From assembly GCF_000372725.1 (NCBI RefSeq), contig NW_005201287.1, forward strand, positions 465,081 to 529,080: DNA of 64,000 nucleotides, read 5' to 3'. The stretch comes from Emiliania huxleyi CCMP1516 (taxonomy: Eukaryota; Haptophyta; Isochrysidales; Noelaerhabdaceae). Below, piece after piece: positions 1 through 8,848 of the stretch (the stretch's first letter is position 1; each line of letters starts with the position of its first letter). Position numbers and translations under genes: made by a program. The notes beneath the pieces are model-generated. The model made no database searches. It worked only from the letters and a program-made list of their open reading frames with translations, and was not told the origin of the DNA.

Positions 1-366
1 GTGGGGAGGTGTGGGGAGGTGTGGGGAGGTGTGGGGAGGTGTGGGGAGGTGTGGGGAGGTGTGGGGGAGGTGTGGGGAGGTGTGGGGAGGTGTGGGGAGG
101 TGTGGGGGAGGTATGGGGAGATGTGGGGAGGTGTGGGGGAGGTGTGGGGAGGTGTGGGGGAGGTGTGGGGAGGTGTGGGGGAGGTATGGGGGAGGTGTGG
201 GGGAGGTGTGGGGAGGTGTGGGGAGGTGTGGGGAGGTGTGCGGAGATGTGGGGAGGTGTGGGGAGGTGTGGGGAGGTGTGGGGGAGGTATGGGGAGATGT
301 GGGGAGGTGTGGGGGAGGTGTGGGGAGGTGTGGGGGAGGTGTGGGGAGGTGTGGGGGAGGTATGGG
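1..366. repeat. 10-bp GTGGGGAGGT minisatellite
   Basis: About 35 copies of the 10-base unit GTGGGGAGGT, with occasional 11-base (extra G) and one-base variants such as gtatggggag. It is open in all three forward frames only because of its periodicity. It directly follows a lipase exon on the minus strand (about 375-470), so it most likely lies inside an intron of that gene. The same unit recurs at 45791-45870 inside another gene's intron. Confidence 0.9.
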
Positions 367-2773
367 CTGGAGGTAGTGCACCGCCGAGCGGACGAGGACG
401 TGCGGGGCGGTGAGCGCGTTGAGGAGCAGCGCCGTCCGCGCGCCTGATCCGCCCTGCGAGGGGGCGAGCAAGGGGGAGGTCTCAGTCGCTTCGACACCGC
501 CGCCGAGGAGTCGCTCTCCTGTGCACACCACTCCCCCGAACTAGATGGCCGAAGGCTGACTACTGACTACAGTCTCCAGCAAGACTCTCCTCGCCTGCGC
601 GACGAGGAGACGTCGATGCTGGCCAACTGGACTACTCACTCCTTCCTGAGTAGTGACTACTCAGAGTAGTACTGAGCTCCTCGCTCGCCTGCGACGAGGA
701 GGAGATATTGATGTTGACGACGCGGCCCGTCTTGCGGTACGCCTCCTCGAAGGTGGTGTCGCCGTAGTAGCGGCGCGTGCAGCGCGCGAACACGTCGTTG
801 TCGACGAGCGAGCCGAGCACCTATTCACAGCTGCACTGTTCACAGCTGGACTACTCACAGTGCTGTCGACGAGGCGAGCCGAGCACCTATTCACAGCTGC
901 ACTGTTCACAGCTGGACTACTCACAGTGCTGTCGACGAGGGAGCCGAGCACCTATTCACAGCTGCACTGTTCACAGCTGGACTACTCACAGTGCTGTCGA
1001 CGAGGCGAGCCGAGCACCACAGAGTTGTAGAGCAGCTGCGGCAGCGGCGGGAACCAGCGGTCGGGCAGGTAGCGGACGGCGATGTCGCGCTGGATAATGT
1101 CCGACAGCATCTCCTGCGAGCGTCCACGAGGAGCGAGCTCAGAGTGGAGCTCTCCGTCGCGCGGGCTGGTGCCCGAGACGCCCCCTCCTGGTCGGTGTTG
1201 ACCGCGAGCACGCCGGCGACGATGGCGCCACCAGAGGTGCCGGAGACGATCCGCGGCATCGTGCCCGCCTCGATGAGAGCCTGCAGCAGACACAACCTCC
1301 TGCAACCTCGAGCAATCTCGTGCAGTCTCGTGCAATCTCGTGCAATCTCGCCTGCACGACGCCGAGGTGGTGCATGCGATCTCCTCCAATCTCGTGCAGT
1401 CTCGTGCAATCTCGTGCAATCTCGTGCAATCTCGCCTGCACGACGCCGAGGTGGTGCATGCGATCTCCTCCAATCTCGTGCAGTCTCGTGCAGTCTCGTG
1501 CAATCTCGTGCAATCTCGCCTGCACGACGCCGAGGTGGTGCATGCGATCTCCTCCAATCTCGTGCAGTCTCGTGCAGTCTCGTGCAGCCTCGTGCAATCT
1601 CGCCTGCACGACGCCGAGGTGGTACATGGCGAGCGAGCCGCCGCCCGAGAGGCAGAGCGCGGTGTGGCCGATGCAGACGGACGCGCGCTCGAAGAGCTGA
1701 AGCCTCTCGCGGTACGAGAGGCTGGCGCAGGGGGCGCCTGATCTCGGGTCATCTCGAGTCATCTCGGGTGATCTCGCGGCGCGAGAGGCTCGCGCACGGG
1801 GGGTGTGGGGGGGGGGGGGGGGGGCCCCCGCAAAGTGCTTGACCCCCCCGGCGAGCTCGTCGTGGAGCCTCTCGACAGCCTCCTTGGTGCCGACGCGGCA
1901 CCTGATTCAAAATGAGCCCTCCAGGTGGGCACTCAGCCCGCCCCCCCGCAGTTTTGCCCCCCGGGGGGGCACTCGGGGTGCAGCGCCCGCGAGTTTGTCT
2001 GCTCCTAATCTCCCACCAGCATCGAGGAAAGCAGCCGCATCAGCGCCTGCAGGTAGTCAGCGAATTCGTATCCATCGTTCTCCATTAGTTCACAGCAGCC
2101 TGCACCAGCGCCTGCAGGTCGTTTGACTCTCGCGCGCTCTTGAGCTGCGTCGTCGCTGCGCCGATCCGGTCGCAATTCGGCGGCGGCTCTGCGCGCCACG
2201 CGTCCTTGCCGTCGAGCGAGTCGAGCTCGCGCGCCGCCGCCGCCCACTCCACCCAAGGACCGGCCGCCTGCTGCCACCTCGAGGTGTGAAGAGGCGGCAG
2301 CGGGGCTGTTCCACCCGAGGACCGGCCGCCTGCAGCGTGCGGCGGAGCGCGACGCGGCGAGAGATGGAGCCTCCGCGGTACCAGCGCGAGGTGGACTCGA
2401 GGACGTACCAGACCTTGGACGCTATGTTGAGCAGCGAGACGCACAGCACCGACAGGGCGATCATCGCCATCTGCCACGCGACAAAGATGAGCTGTCCGGC
2501 AAGGAAGGCGGCGGCGAGGCCGGTCCACATGACCCACCGAAAGTACTGGCGGACGGTGACGACGGCGAGGACGGAGAGGAGGCACATCTGCCACGCCGAC
2601 GCCTCCGCCGTAAGGCTCCACAGCGCGCTGCCCAGCTCCATCGCCTCGTGGAGCGGGTGCGACGCGAGCTGGATGGCGTTCGAGACGCAGGTGTCGTAGG
2701 CGGCGTGGACGGCGCCGCCGCACCACTGCGGCGGCGCAGCGACGGCAGAGACGTCCGCCGCCTCGCAGCTCAT
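1..2773 (-). CDS. SDP1-like patatin-domain triacylglycerol lipase (3' part outside window)
   Basis: Patatin-type acyl hydrolase of the SDP1/TGL family, expected to release fatty acids from stored triacylglycerol at lipid droplets. The start (ATG at 2773) precedes a hydrophobic N-terminal region (about residues 25-115). Next comes the DUF3336-like segment EWAAAARELDSLDGKDAWR and ARESNDLQALMRLL. The patatin core follows: oxyanion loop LSGGGSLAMYHLGVVQ, nucleophile elbow SGTSGG, then LPDRWFPP, LVDNDVFARC, GRVVNINI and LLNALTAPHVLVRSA (about 375-470). The catalytic Asp exon lies beyond base 1. At least six introns are visible. Those at 2278-2329, 2047-2111 and 1281-1603 begin with GC, and the one at 821-1017 with GT; all are bounded by direct repeats. 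The GC splices restore the family consensus exactly. Family assignment is firm; exon ends are by eye. Confidence 0.82.
821..1017 (-). repeat. Three tandem copies of a 65-bp intron with its exon edge
   Basis: Inside the lipase gene the sequence TCGACGAG..GAGCCGAGCACC recurs at 801, 866, 932 and 997, a period of 65-66 bases. On the coding strand each unit reads GTGCTCGGCTC..GTCGAC, then a short GTGAGTAG..GAATAG intron body. The first six intron bases equal the first six of the following exon (VLGSLVD). Confidence 0.8.
1281..1603 (-). repeat. Tandemly amplified intron, 84-bp units carrying an exon scrap
   Basis: The exon end CACCTCGGCGTCGTGCAG (HLGVVQ) is followed by an intron made of repeated GATTGCACGA units. 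The exon scrap recurs at 1351, 1435, 1519 and 1603, exactly 84 bases apart. Since 84 is divisible by three, the coding frame stays open through the intron. The true splice is probably CAG|GCGAGA (1603) to CTGCAG|GCTCTC (1281), giving HLGVVQ-ALIEAGTMP. Confidence 0.85.
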
Positions 2774-2909
2774 GCCTGTGTAAATAGCAAGAGGGCGGGG
2801 CGTCGCGTTTCTTGCTGGACGACGGCGATTTCCAGCGATGCGCCCGCGATGCCCGCGACGTGCGTCCCTTGTCAACACGCCGCGAGCTGGGATAGGACCG
2901 CCGCAAGCG

Positions 2910-2910
<1 letters not shown>

Positions 2911-2969
<59 letters not shown>
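2911..2969. repeat. (GA)n microsatellite
   Basis: Uninterrupted GA dinucleotide run upstream of the lipase start. It is preceded by gataggaccgccgcaagcgg, which matches the edge of dispersed repeat A, so the run may have expanded at a broken copy of that repeat. Confidence 0.95.
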
Positions 2970-2972
<3 letters not shown>

Positions 2973-3276
2973 GATGGCGAAAAACTCGTCTCGCCACACG
3001 CCAAGGGCTTATGCTCTGGCGAGACGTGAGGCGCATGCGCCCAGGAGGGGAGGGGGCATGTGTAACGACACTGCTAGAGATGCCTTTCGGGGCCCAGAGA
3101 TAAAACTTCTGTGATGCCATGCGTGACCTAGTAGTGTCCCCAGCTATGGGCGTGTCCACGTTGGAGCCAGGTGTGGTGTGGGCGCGAGAATAGCTCCGCC
3201 GTTCATGGAGGCAACCGATGCGAGTCGACTGGTGTGTGTCGTCGTGGTTTCGTATCAAGAATTCTCTCTCTCTCTC

Positions 3277-3495
3277 CGCCGCAAGCGGCGTGGCGTGGGG
3301 CGGTTGAGCATGTCCCTCCGGGGGCCCCTCTGCGCCGGGGAGGCGTTGTTGGAGGCTAGGACGCAAGCGTCCGTCGCCTTTTTCAAACTCGGGCACCACT
3401 CCGCTACGCTCCGACCCGAATTTGGAGGGCCATGAAGTTTAAGGTGTTGCTGCGCAAAAGGGGCGGGGCGCGGGCGCGCGCGGCGGGCGTCGAGA
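3277..3495 (+). repeat. Dispersed repeat A, copy 1
   Basis: About 220 bases running from ccgccgcaagcggcgtgg to ggggcgcgggcgcgcg. It is nearly identical to 7412-7622 (inverted) and 34428-34665. It contains the palindromic ggacgcaagcgtcc. No coding capacity is shared between copies. A short SINE-like element is possible, but I see no clear pol III boxes. The rest of 2970-4368 holds no recognisable gene. Confidence 0.85.
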
Positions 3496-4034
3496 GTTCT
3501 TTTTGGAGACCAGACCTTTATGCTTTCTATGTCTATCTATCATGCTTCATGACACGACACGCGGTGTGGTGGAGCTGGTGGAGCTGTCAGCTGATCGATC
3601 CAAGCGGGTGGGGAGTGGGGGGCATGGCTGGGCATGCAGGTCCGCCAGTCGGCCCGGCCTCTGACGTGGTGCTGCCGCTGCATTCGCTGAAGAAGAGAGG
3701 TGCGACTTGATTGGAGGCGCTGGAGGCGATGGCGCTAGCAAAGAGGGAGGTTGGGCCGGGCCGTGAGGGGCTGATGGCGCTGGCCAGCGCGGGGTGTGAG
3801 ATGCCGTCGTCGTCGTATACAGGCTGGCCAGGTCCGCAGGTGGCTGCGCTCGGGCGAGGCGCGCGCGCATGGCGGGCCGAGCAGCTCGGCATCTATGGTG
3901 AACCCCCAGATGTCGCGATGGCCGATGGCGGTCCCGCTTTTCGTTTTCCCGATCATTTCGTCCGTCCAATCGAAGGAAGCGCCGGATCGCCCATGTTAAT
4001 GGAGTTAGCCAAACTTGAGGTGACGTTCTTCGTC

Positions 4035-4196
4035 GCAGATTCCGTGGTTTTTGCACGGTATTCGAATTTCCGCTATTTGGTCGTGTGGGTGTGAATCCCG
4101 GGATTAGTCAATGGTACCGCCTCCGCGTCGGCGACGCGGGCGCCTTGCGGGCAGAGCCCTGAGCCACCCTTATGTCTTGCGCGGTCAAAAGAAGAA
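4035..4196 (+). repeat. Dispersed repeat D, copy 1
   Basis: Shares tttttgcacggtattcg, gtcaatggtaccgc, gcgacgcgggcgccttgcgg and gcgcggtcaaaag with 35866-36000 in the same order and orientation. Nature unknown; no open frame is conserved between the two copies. Confidence 0.75.
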
Positions 4197-4368
4197 AAGG
4201 AAAAACCACCGACGGCTGCGAGGACGGCGAGGCACTTAGCTCCGGTACCGTCCGTACACTCGATCGTGAAAGCGATCACCACATCCCCCCCACACACACA
4301 GAGAGAAACCTACCTTACCTTACCTTACCCCCCCACACACACACACGCAAACACACTGGCACTCACAG

Positions 4369-5937
4369 TCACCTCACCTCCGCCTGCGGGCAGGAGCCCT
4401 TCTCCTCCGCCGCCTCGGCAGCCGCGCCCGCCCCACTGCCCGCCGGCTCGACGGCCTCCGTCGTCTGCTCCGCGGTCTGCGGCGCGTCCGCCTGCAGCCG
4501 CGGAGAGATGGCCACGGGGGAGATGGAGGCAACCTTGCGGAAGATCTCGCCCATCCCGCTGTTGAAGCCGTTCGCCTGCGGTGCGGCGGGGCAGAGACAT
4601 GATCAGAGACATGGTCCCGCCTGCCGTCTGCACCTCGGCGCCTCGGGGGGCTGCCTGTTCGCCCGGCTGACCTCCCACCTGCCTCTCTCTCTCCCCTGCC
4701 TCTCGGCTGCCTCTCATCTGCCTCTCAGTTCACTTCAATCTCGGGTCGATCTCGTCCTCCCCTCGGCTAGCACGCACCTCCCGCTCTCGGCACATCGGAC
4801 CGTACTCGCCCTCGTCCTGAAACGAGACTCCGTCCTCGCTCCTGCTGACCCGGCCCGGCTCGGGGGCGATCGGGGCCGCCTAGTCGCGGGCAATCTCGGG
4901 TCCTCTCGAGTCCTCTCGGCGGATGCGCCCGCCGTCGCGACTCCAGCGGGCCGCCACAGCGCTGGCCGCAGAGCCGTCGGCGGCGACCGCGGCGCGCGAG
5001 GCTTGCTCGGCGGTGGCGGGCGCCGCGCCGAAGAACATCGAGATGATTGGAAAGCCTGCGCGCACGTGAGCGGTGTGTGGAGCAATATCAAATCTCGACC
5101 AATCTCGGTTCATCTCGACCAATCTCGGTTCATCTCGGTCCATCTCGGTTCATCTCGTGCCGTGGTCGGAGAGGGAAGCGCCGATCAACCTGCCGTCCGC
5201 ATCGCACCGCACCTCGGCCGCCTCGCGCTCGAGCGTCGTCTCGCCTAAGGGGGAAGGCTCCGAGAAGGCTCGACGAAGGCGCGGCGCCCCGTCTAACCGG
5301 ATGCCCCGATGTCTCGCCGCGGCCGTAGAAGGGCTGCACGAAGGGCTCGCGCAGCTTGGGCGGGTCGTCGCACGGGTTGCCGACCACCGCCCAGTAGTAG
5401 CGGCGGACCTTGCAGGGCGAGGGAGGGAGGGGGGTTGGCCTGTCGCCTCTCTCCACCTCCCAGAGTGCTTCGGCGGCTCGCGGAAGACAGAGAGGCAGCT
5501 GCAGAGAGGGGAGAGGAAAGCAGACGCGCCTCCCCGCCCGCGAGCGTGACGTTGGCAGTGTCGACTCGTATAAAGTCCTGCGTGTCACACACGCACGGCC
5601 AGCAGCAGTAGTACATGAACCCGCTCACGAGGCCTCCGCCGTCGACGCGAGGCAGCGTAAGGCGGTATCGCGTGTAGTCGCTCGGGCGGGTCGGCGAGCC
5701 AGAGACGGCGCAGAAGCCCGTGAACATCTCCTCCAGCTTCGACGGCGCCAGCTGCGACGCGCGCTGGAGGATGAAGCTCACCCACAGGTGCGAGGCTGCG
5801 TTTCTGTTGCCGTGTTTGAAGATGTTGCCGTACTCGCTGTGCAGGTCGCGGACGGTCGCAGGTCGCCACGGCGGCGACACGCCGGCCACAGCGATGGAGG
5901 CTAGGGAGAGCAGAGCGATGGGCGGACGCCTCGACAT
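4369..5937 (-). CDS. Secreted conserved protein with CCWPCVCDTQDFIRVDT motif
   Basis: About five exons, ATG at 5937, stop at 4369. The N-terminus MSRRPPIALLSLASIAVAG looks like a signal peptide. The first exon carries LHSEYGNIFKHGNRNAAS, then MFTGFCAVSGSP and the Cys-rich GFMYYCCWPCVCDTQDFI. Later exons give YYWAVVGNPCDDP and EPFVQPFYGRGE (about 5318-5420), EVRCDADGRLIGASLSDHG (about 5155-5250), GFPIISMFFGAAPATAE (about 4915-5070) and GFNSGMGEIFRKVASISP ending PQAEVR (4369-4580). The sequence has the grain of a conserved family, but I cannot name it; the Cys cluster might suggest a redox or lumenal role. An intron at about 5087-5152 consists of 20-base repeats (aatctcggttcatctcgacc). Confidence 0.65.
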
Positions 5938-5971
5938 GAACGTGTGAAATGCCCCGACTCTGAAAGTTCGC

Positions 5972-6760
5972 GTTCTGCCTGCAGTACCCGGAAGTGACCA
6001 AATCAAAAGAAGAAAACCCGCGTCCGACACAGCCACAGTTAGTGTGAGAAAAGAAAGCTGTTCCGGCTCCCACAAAAACCGCTTCGCTCGCGAGGGAGAC
6101 GCTACACCCGCGAACGGGGCCATGCAGACGAGTCGCCTGCGGCTGGGACGCCAGCCGAGACGGGTACGCCGGGCGCTGGGCGGAGCCTATTCACAGAGGG
6201 CTAACGGGCATTTTTTGCTTCGCTGCGCGGCCTGGGAAGAGGGTTCGCCGCAGTACCCGGAAAGTCTCAAATCAAAAGAAGAAAACTCACCGAGTTCCGC
6301 GCCCCGCGACACAGCCACAGGGAGAGCACGACGAGAAGGGGGAGACCGCGAGGTGGCACGAAGGTTGCAGCGAGAATCGGAGAGAGACTGTGAAGAGAGA
6401 TAGGAAGAGGCGGACGCCCAAGCGCCAAGGGTGGGCGACGGCTAGCGCACCACACCCCTCTCCTTAAAATCCCTGTGTGGTGGCGGCGTGCCGTTCTCCC
6501 ATCCCTCCCCTGGGTTGTCTGTTTTCTTTCTTTCTTTCTTTTACACAGCCACAGTTAGTGTGAGAAAAGAAAGCTGGGTTCCGGCTCCCACAAAAACCGC
6601 TTCGCTCGCGCGGGAGACGCTAAACCCGCGAACGGGGCCATGCAGACGAGTCGCCTGCGGCTGGGACGCCAGCCGAGACGGGTACGCCGGGCGCTGGGCG
6701 GAGCCTATTCACAGAGGGCTAACGGGCATTTTTTGCTTCGCTGCGCGGCCTGGGAATAGG
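5972..6760 (+). repeat. Duplicated upstream block (repeat C)
   Basis: The string cagtacccggaa..aaatcaaaagaagaaaac..cacagccacag occurs at about 5972-6030 and 6250-6320. The following 200 bases, from cacagccacagttagtg to tcgctgcgcggcctggga, occur at 6030-6240 and again at 6545-6760. The last part (ttcgctgcgcggcctggg then ataggtaggtagg) also recurs inside the MITE at 57213-57416. No gene is seen between 6250 and 6980. Confidence 0.8.
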
Positions 6761-6983
6761 TAGGTAGGTGGGCACGGAGCCTGGCGGTTGGCGCCCGCAA
6801 TAGGTAGGTAGGTGAGGTGACCCTACCCCGGCCGCCCTCCCCGCCACCGCCGATAATGAGCAGGCCACCCTCTTCGCCGCCGCCCTCCCCACCGCCCTCC
6901 TCCCCGCCGCCCTCGCCGCCGGCCGAGGCAGCCCGGGCGGAGGAGCGGGCGGCGAGCCGGGACCTGCGCGCCGCTGGTTGGAC

Positions 6984-7268
6984 ATGCGCGTCGGCTCGCC
7001 CGAGGACTGCTATCGCGACCCTCCCGTCGTGCCGCAGCCTCCGACGAGCTCTGCAACCGAGGAGAGTGAGGGTGCGCCTCCCCTCACTGCTGGCCTGGCT
7101 GCGCACCGCCCCACAAAGCACCCCCTCGAGCATCTCTACAAGTACAAGTGCAAGGGCGACCTTCTCCAAGTCGTCAACGCGCCCGGCGGCTCCGGCAAGA
7201 CTTTAGCCTTGGCCACCCTCCTTGCGGAGCAGGAGGAGATCCGCTCTCGGTCGGCACGTGGCAGCTAG
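6984..7268 (+). pseudogene. P-loop NTPase fragment
   Basis: A 94-residue open frame whose end contains VVNAPGGSGKTLALATLL, a Walker A motif of the kind found in helicases. It stops 20 residues later, before any Walker B, and is followed by repeats A and B. It is best read as the 5' remnant of an ATPase gene cut off by repeat insertion. It could instead be a first exon whose partners I cannot see. Confidence 0.4.
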
Positions 7269-7411
7269 TCGAGGGACACGGTAGTTGTGGACCCCCGGAG
7301 TGTCTGAGGACAGGAGAGAGAGAGCTTTTGTGGTGTTGGTGTACGCAATAACGGGACAGGGTAGTCGTTCTCTCTAGCTCCCCTTCTAGCTCTTAGCATG
7401 AGCTGCGCCCT

Positions 7412-7622
7412 GGTCCGACCCCTTTTGCGCAGCAACACCTTAAACTTTCAGGCCCTCCAAATTCGGGTCGGAGCGTAGCGGAGGGCCCCGAGTTTGAAAC
7501 CAGGGCGACGGACGCTTGCGTCCTAGCCTCCAACAACGCCTCCCCGGCGCAGAGGGGCCCCCGGAGGGATGCTCAACCGCTCCACGCCACGCCGCTTGCG
7601 GCGGTCCTCTTCCCAGCTCCGC
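7412..7622 (-). repeat. Dispersed repeat A, copy 2
   Basis: Inverted copy of the element at 3277-3495 and 34428-34665, running from ccccttttgcgcagcaacac to cgccgcttgcggcggtcc. It abuts repeat B directly. Confidence 0.85.
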
Positions 7623-7627
7623 TGAGG

Positions 7628-7830
7628 GCCCGTGCGTTGGAGCACTTGGAGCACTTGGAGTGCAGTCATCAACCGCACATCCAGGGCCGGGGAGCTAAGA
7701 AGCGCACCCAGCGGGCCGGATGATTGGCATCGGGTTGCGGGCAAGAGAGCCCTAGCCCCGGGGGTGCGCGTTCGCAGGGCAAGGGCCTTAAAGTAAACAC
7801 GGGTCCCCGAGGGTTGGCTCTGCGCTCCGG
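7628..7830 (+). repeat. Dispersed repeat B, copy 1
   Basis: Begins gcgttggagcacttggag, passes gattggcatcgggttgcggg and gggtgcgcgttcgcaggg, and ends near ctccgggtttcccc. Near-identical copies lie at 8655-8830 and, inverted, at 59652-59812. Short pieces (gagtgcagtcat) occur at 35546 and 39368. The tggcatcggg and gcgttcgcaggg strings weakly resemble pol III A and B boxes, so a tRNA-derived SINE is possible. Between the first two copies (7831-8654) I see no recognisable gene. Confidence 0.8.
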
Positions 7831-8654
7831 GTTTCCCCTAGTATCGGTACCTTCTATATCCAAAAGTTATTTAGTACCACCCCGGCTAGGTACGTCGGCG
7901 AACGATCGGAAGGGTGCCGCCTGCACACAAATGGAGTCCAGCGATGTGGGACCTCACTCCCAGAAGCTTGGAGCTTCAGGCCGCGACCACGTGGCTAGGT
8001 GGACACTGTACTCTACCGACCTCTACACCCCTAGACAACCCACTCCGACTAGCATACGGTGTCGGCCCGACCGCCCTGCGGCTCCAGCTACCAGCTGGCG
8101 CCGCTCGGCCCGGATGGAGGCGCCTGGGGCGCCAAAAATCGCGGAGCCGGCGACGTCCTCCAGCCAGCAGTAGGATCCGGCGTCCGACCCGCCCCCTCGG
8201 CGACCCGAGATGGTCTTTCCGACCCCCGAGGCTTCCACTCATGACTCATCTCCTGTCGAGATGCCCCACTGTGAGACCCGGTCGCCCCACACCAGCAGCC
8301 TATGCACACCATAGTTCGGCAAAACTCCACGCGCGAAATGGTGCGCAGCTAGAGAAAGTGGTCCAACTTGGCCCCGTGCTTGGGAGGTGGTTTTTTCAAC
8401 CGCACTAGTCTGGATAGGTGTGATATGTCCGGATAAGTTATGTTTGGCACCGTCCGAAAGAGAGGGACTCCATGATGGGCCTGCGCACCGCGGCGCTTAT
8501 CTACCCGCTATTTCGCCACTTCGCACCGCTGTCGAGAGGGGGGTTCTCGCGGGCTCCTCTTGCCGGAGAGGGTAGGCTGGCATTAGTGTCTTGTGAGTTG
8601 TGTGTTAGGGTGCCCACAGGACCCAAAAAAAGAAAGGAAAAAAGAAATGGGGCA

Positions 8655-8830
8655 CTCCCAGGGCCCGTGCGTTGGATGGAGCACTTGGAGCACTTGGAGT
8701 GCAGTCATCAACCGCACATCCAGGGCCGGGGAGCTAAGAAGCGCAGCAAGCGGGCCGGATGATTGGCATCGGGTTGCGGGCAAGAGAGCCCTAGCCCCGG
8801 GGGTGCGCGTTCGCAGGGAAAGGGCGCGAA
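8655..8830 (+). repeat. Dispersed repeat B, copy 2
   Basis: Matches 7628-7830 from the gcgttgga..gagcacttggag start to gcgttcgcaggga. It ends 20-30 bases before the point where the ankyrin reading frame opens. Confidence 0.8.
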
Positions 8831-8848
8831 ACGTTTTTCTTCATATGA

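Noticed and set aside
1281..1603. Possible CRISPR array (regular repeats with spacers)
   Set aside because: The spacers are themselves minisatellite and the repeats are exon edges of a eukaryotic lipase gene.
7628..7830. tRNA gene suggested by A-box- and B-box-like strings in repeat B
   Set aside because: No cloverleaf can be drawn and the boxes depart from consensus; at most a SINE.
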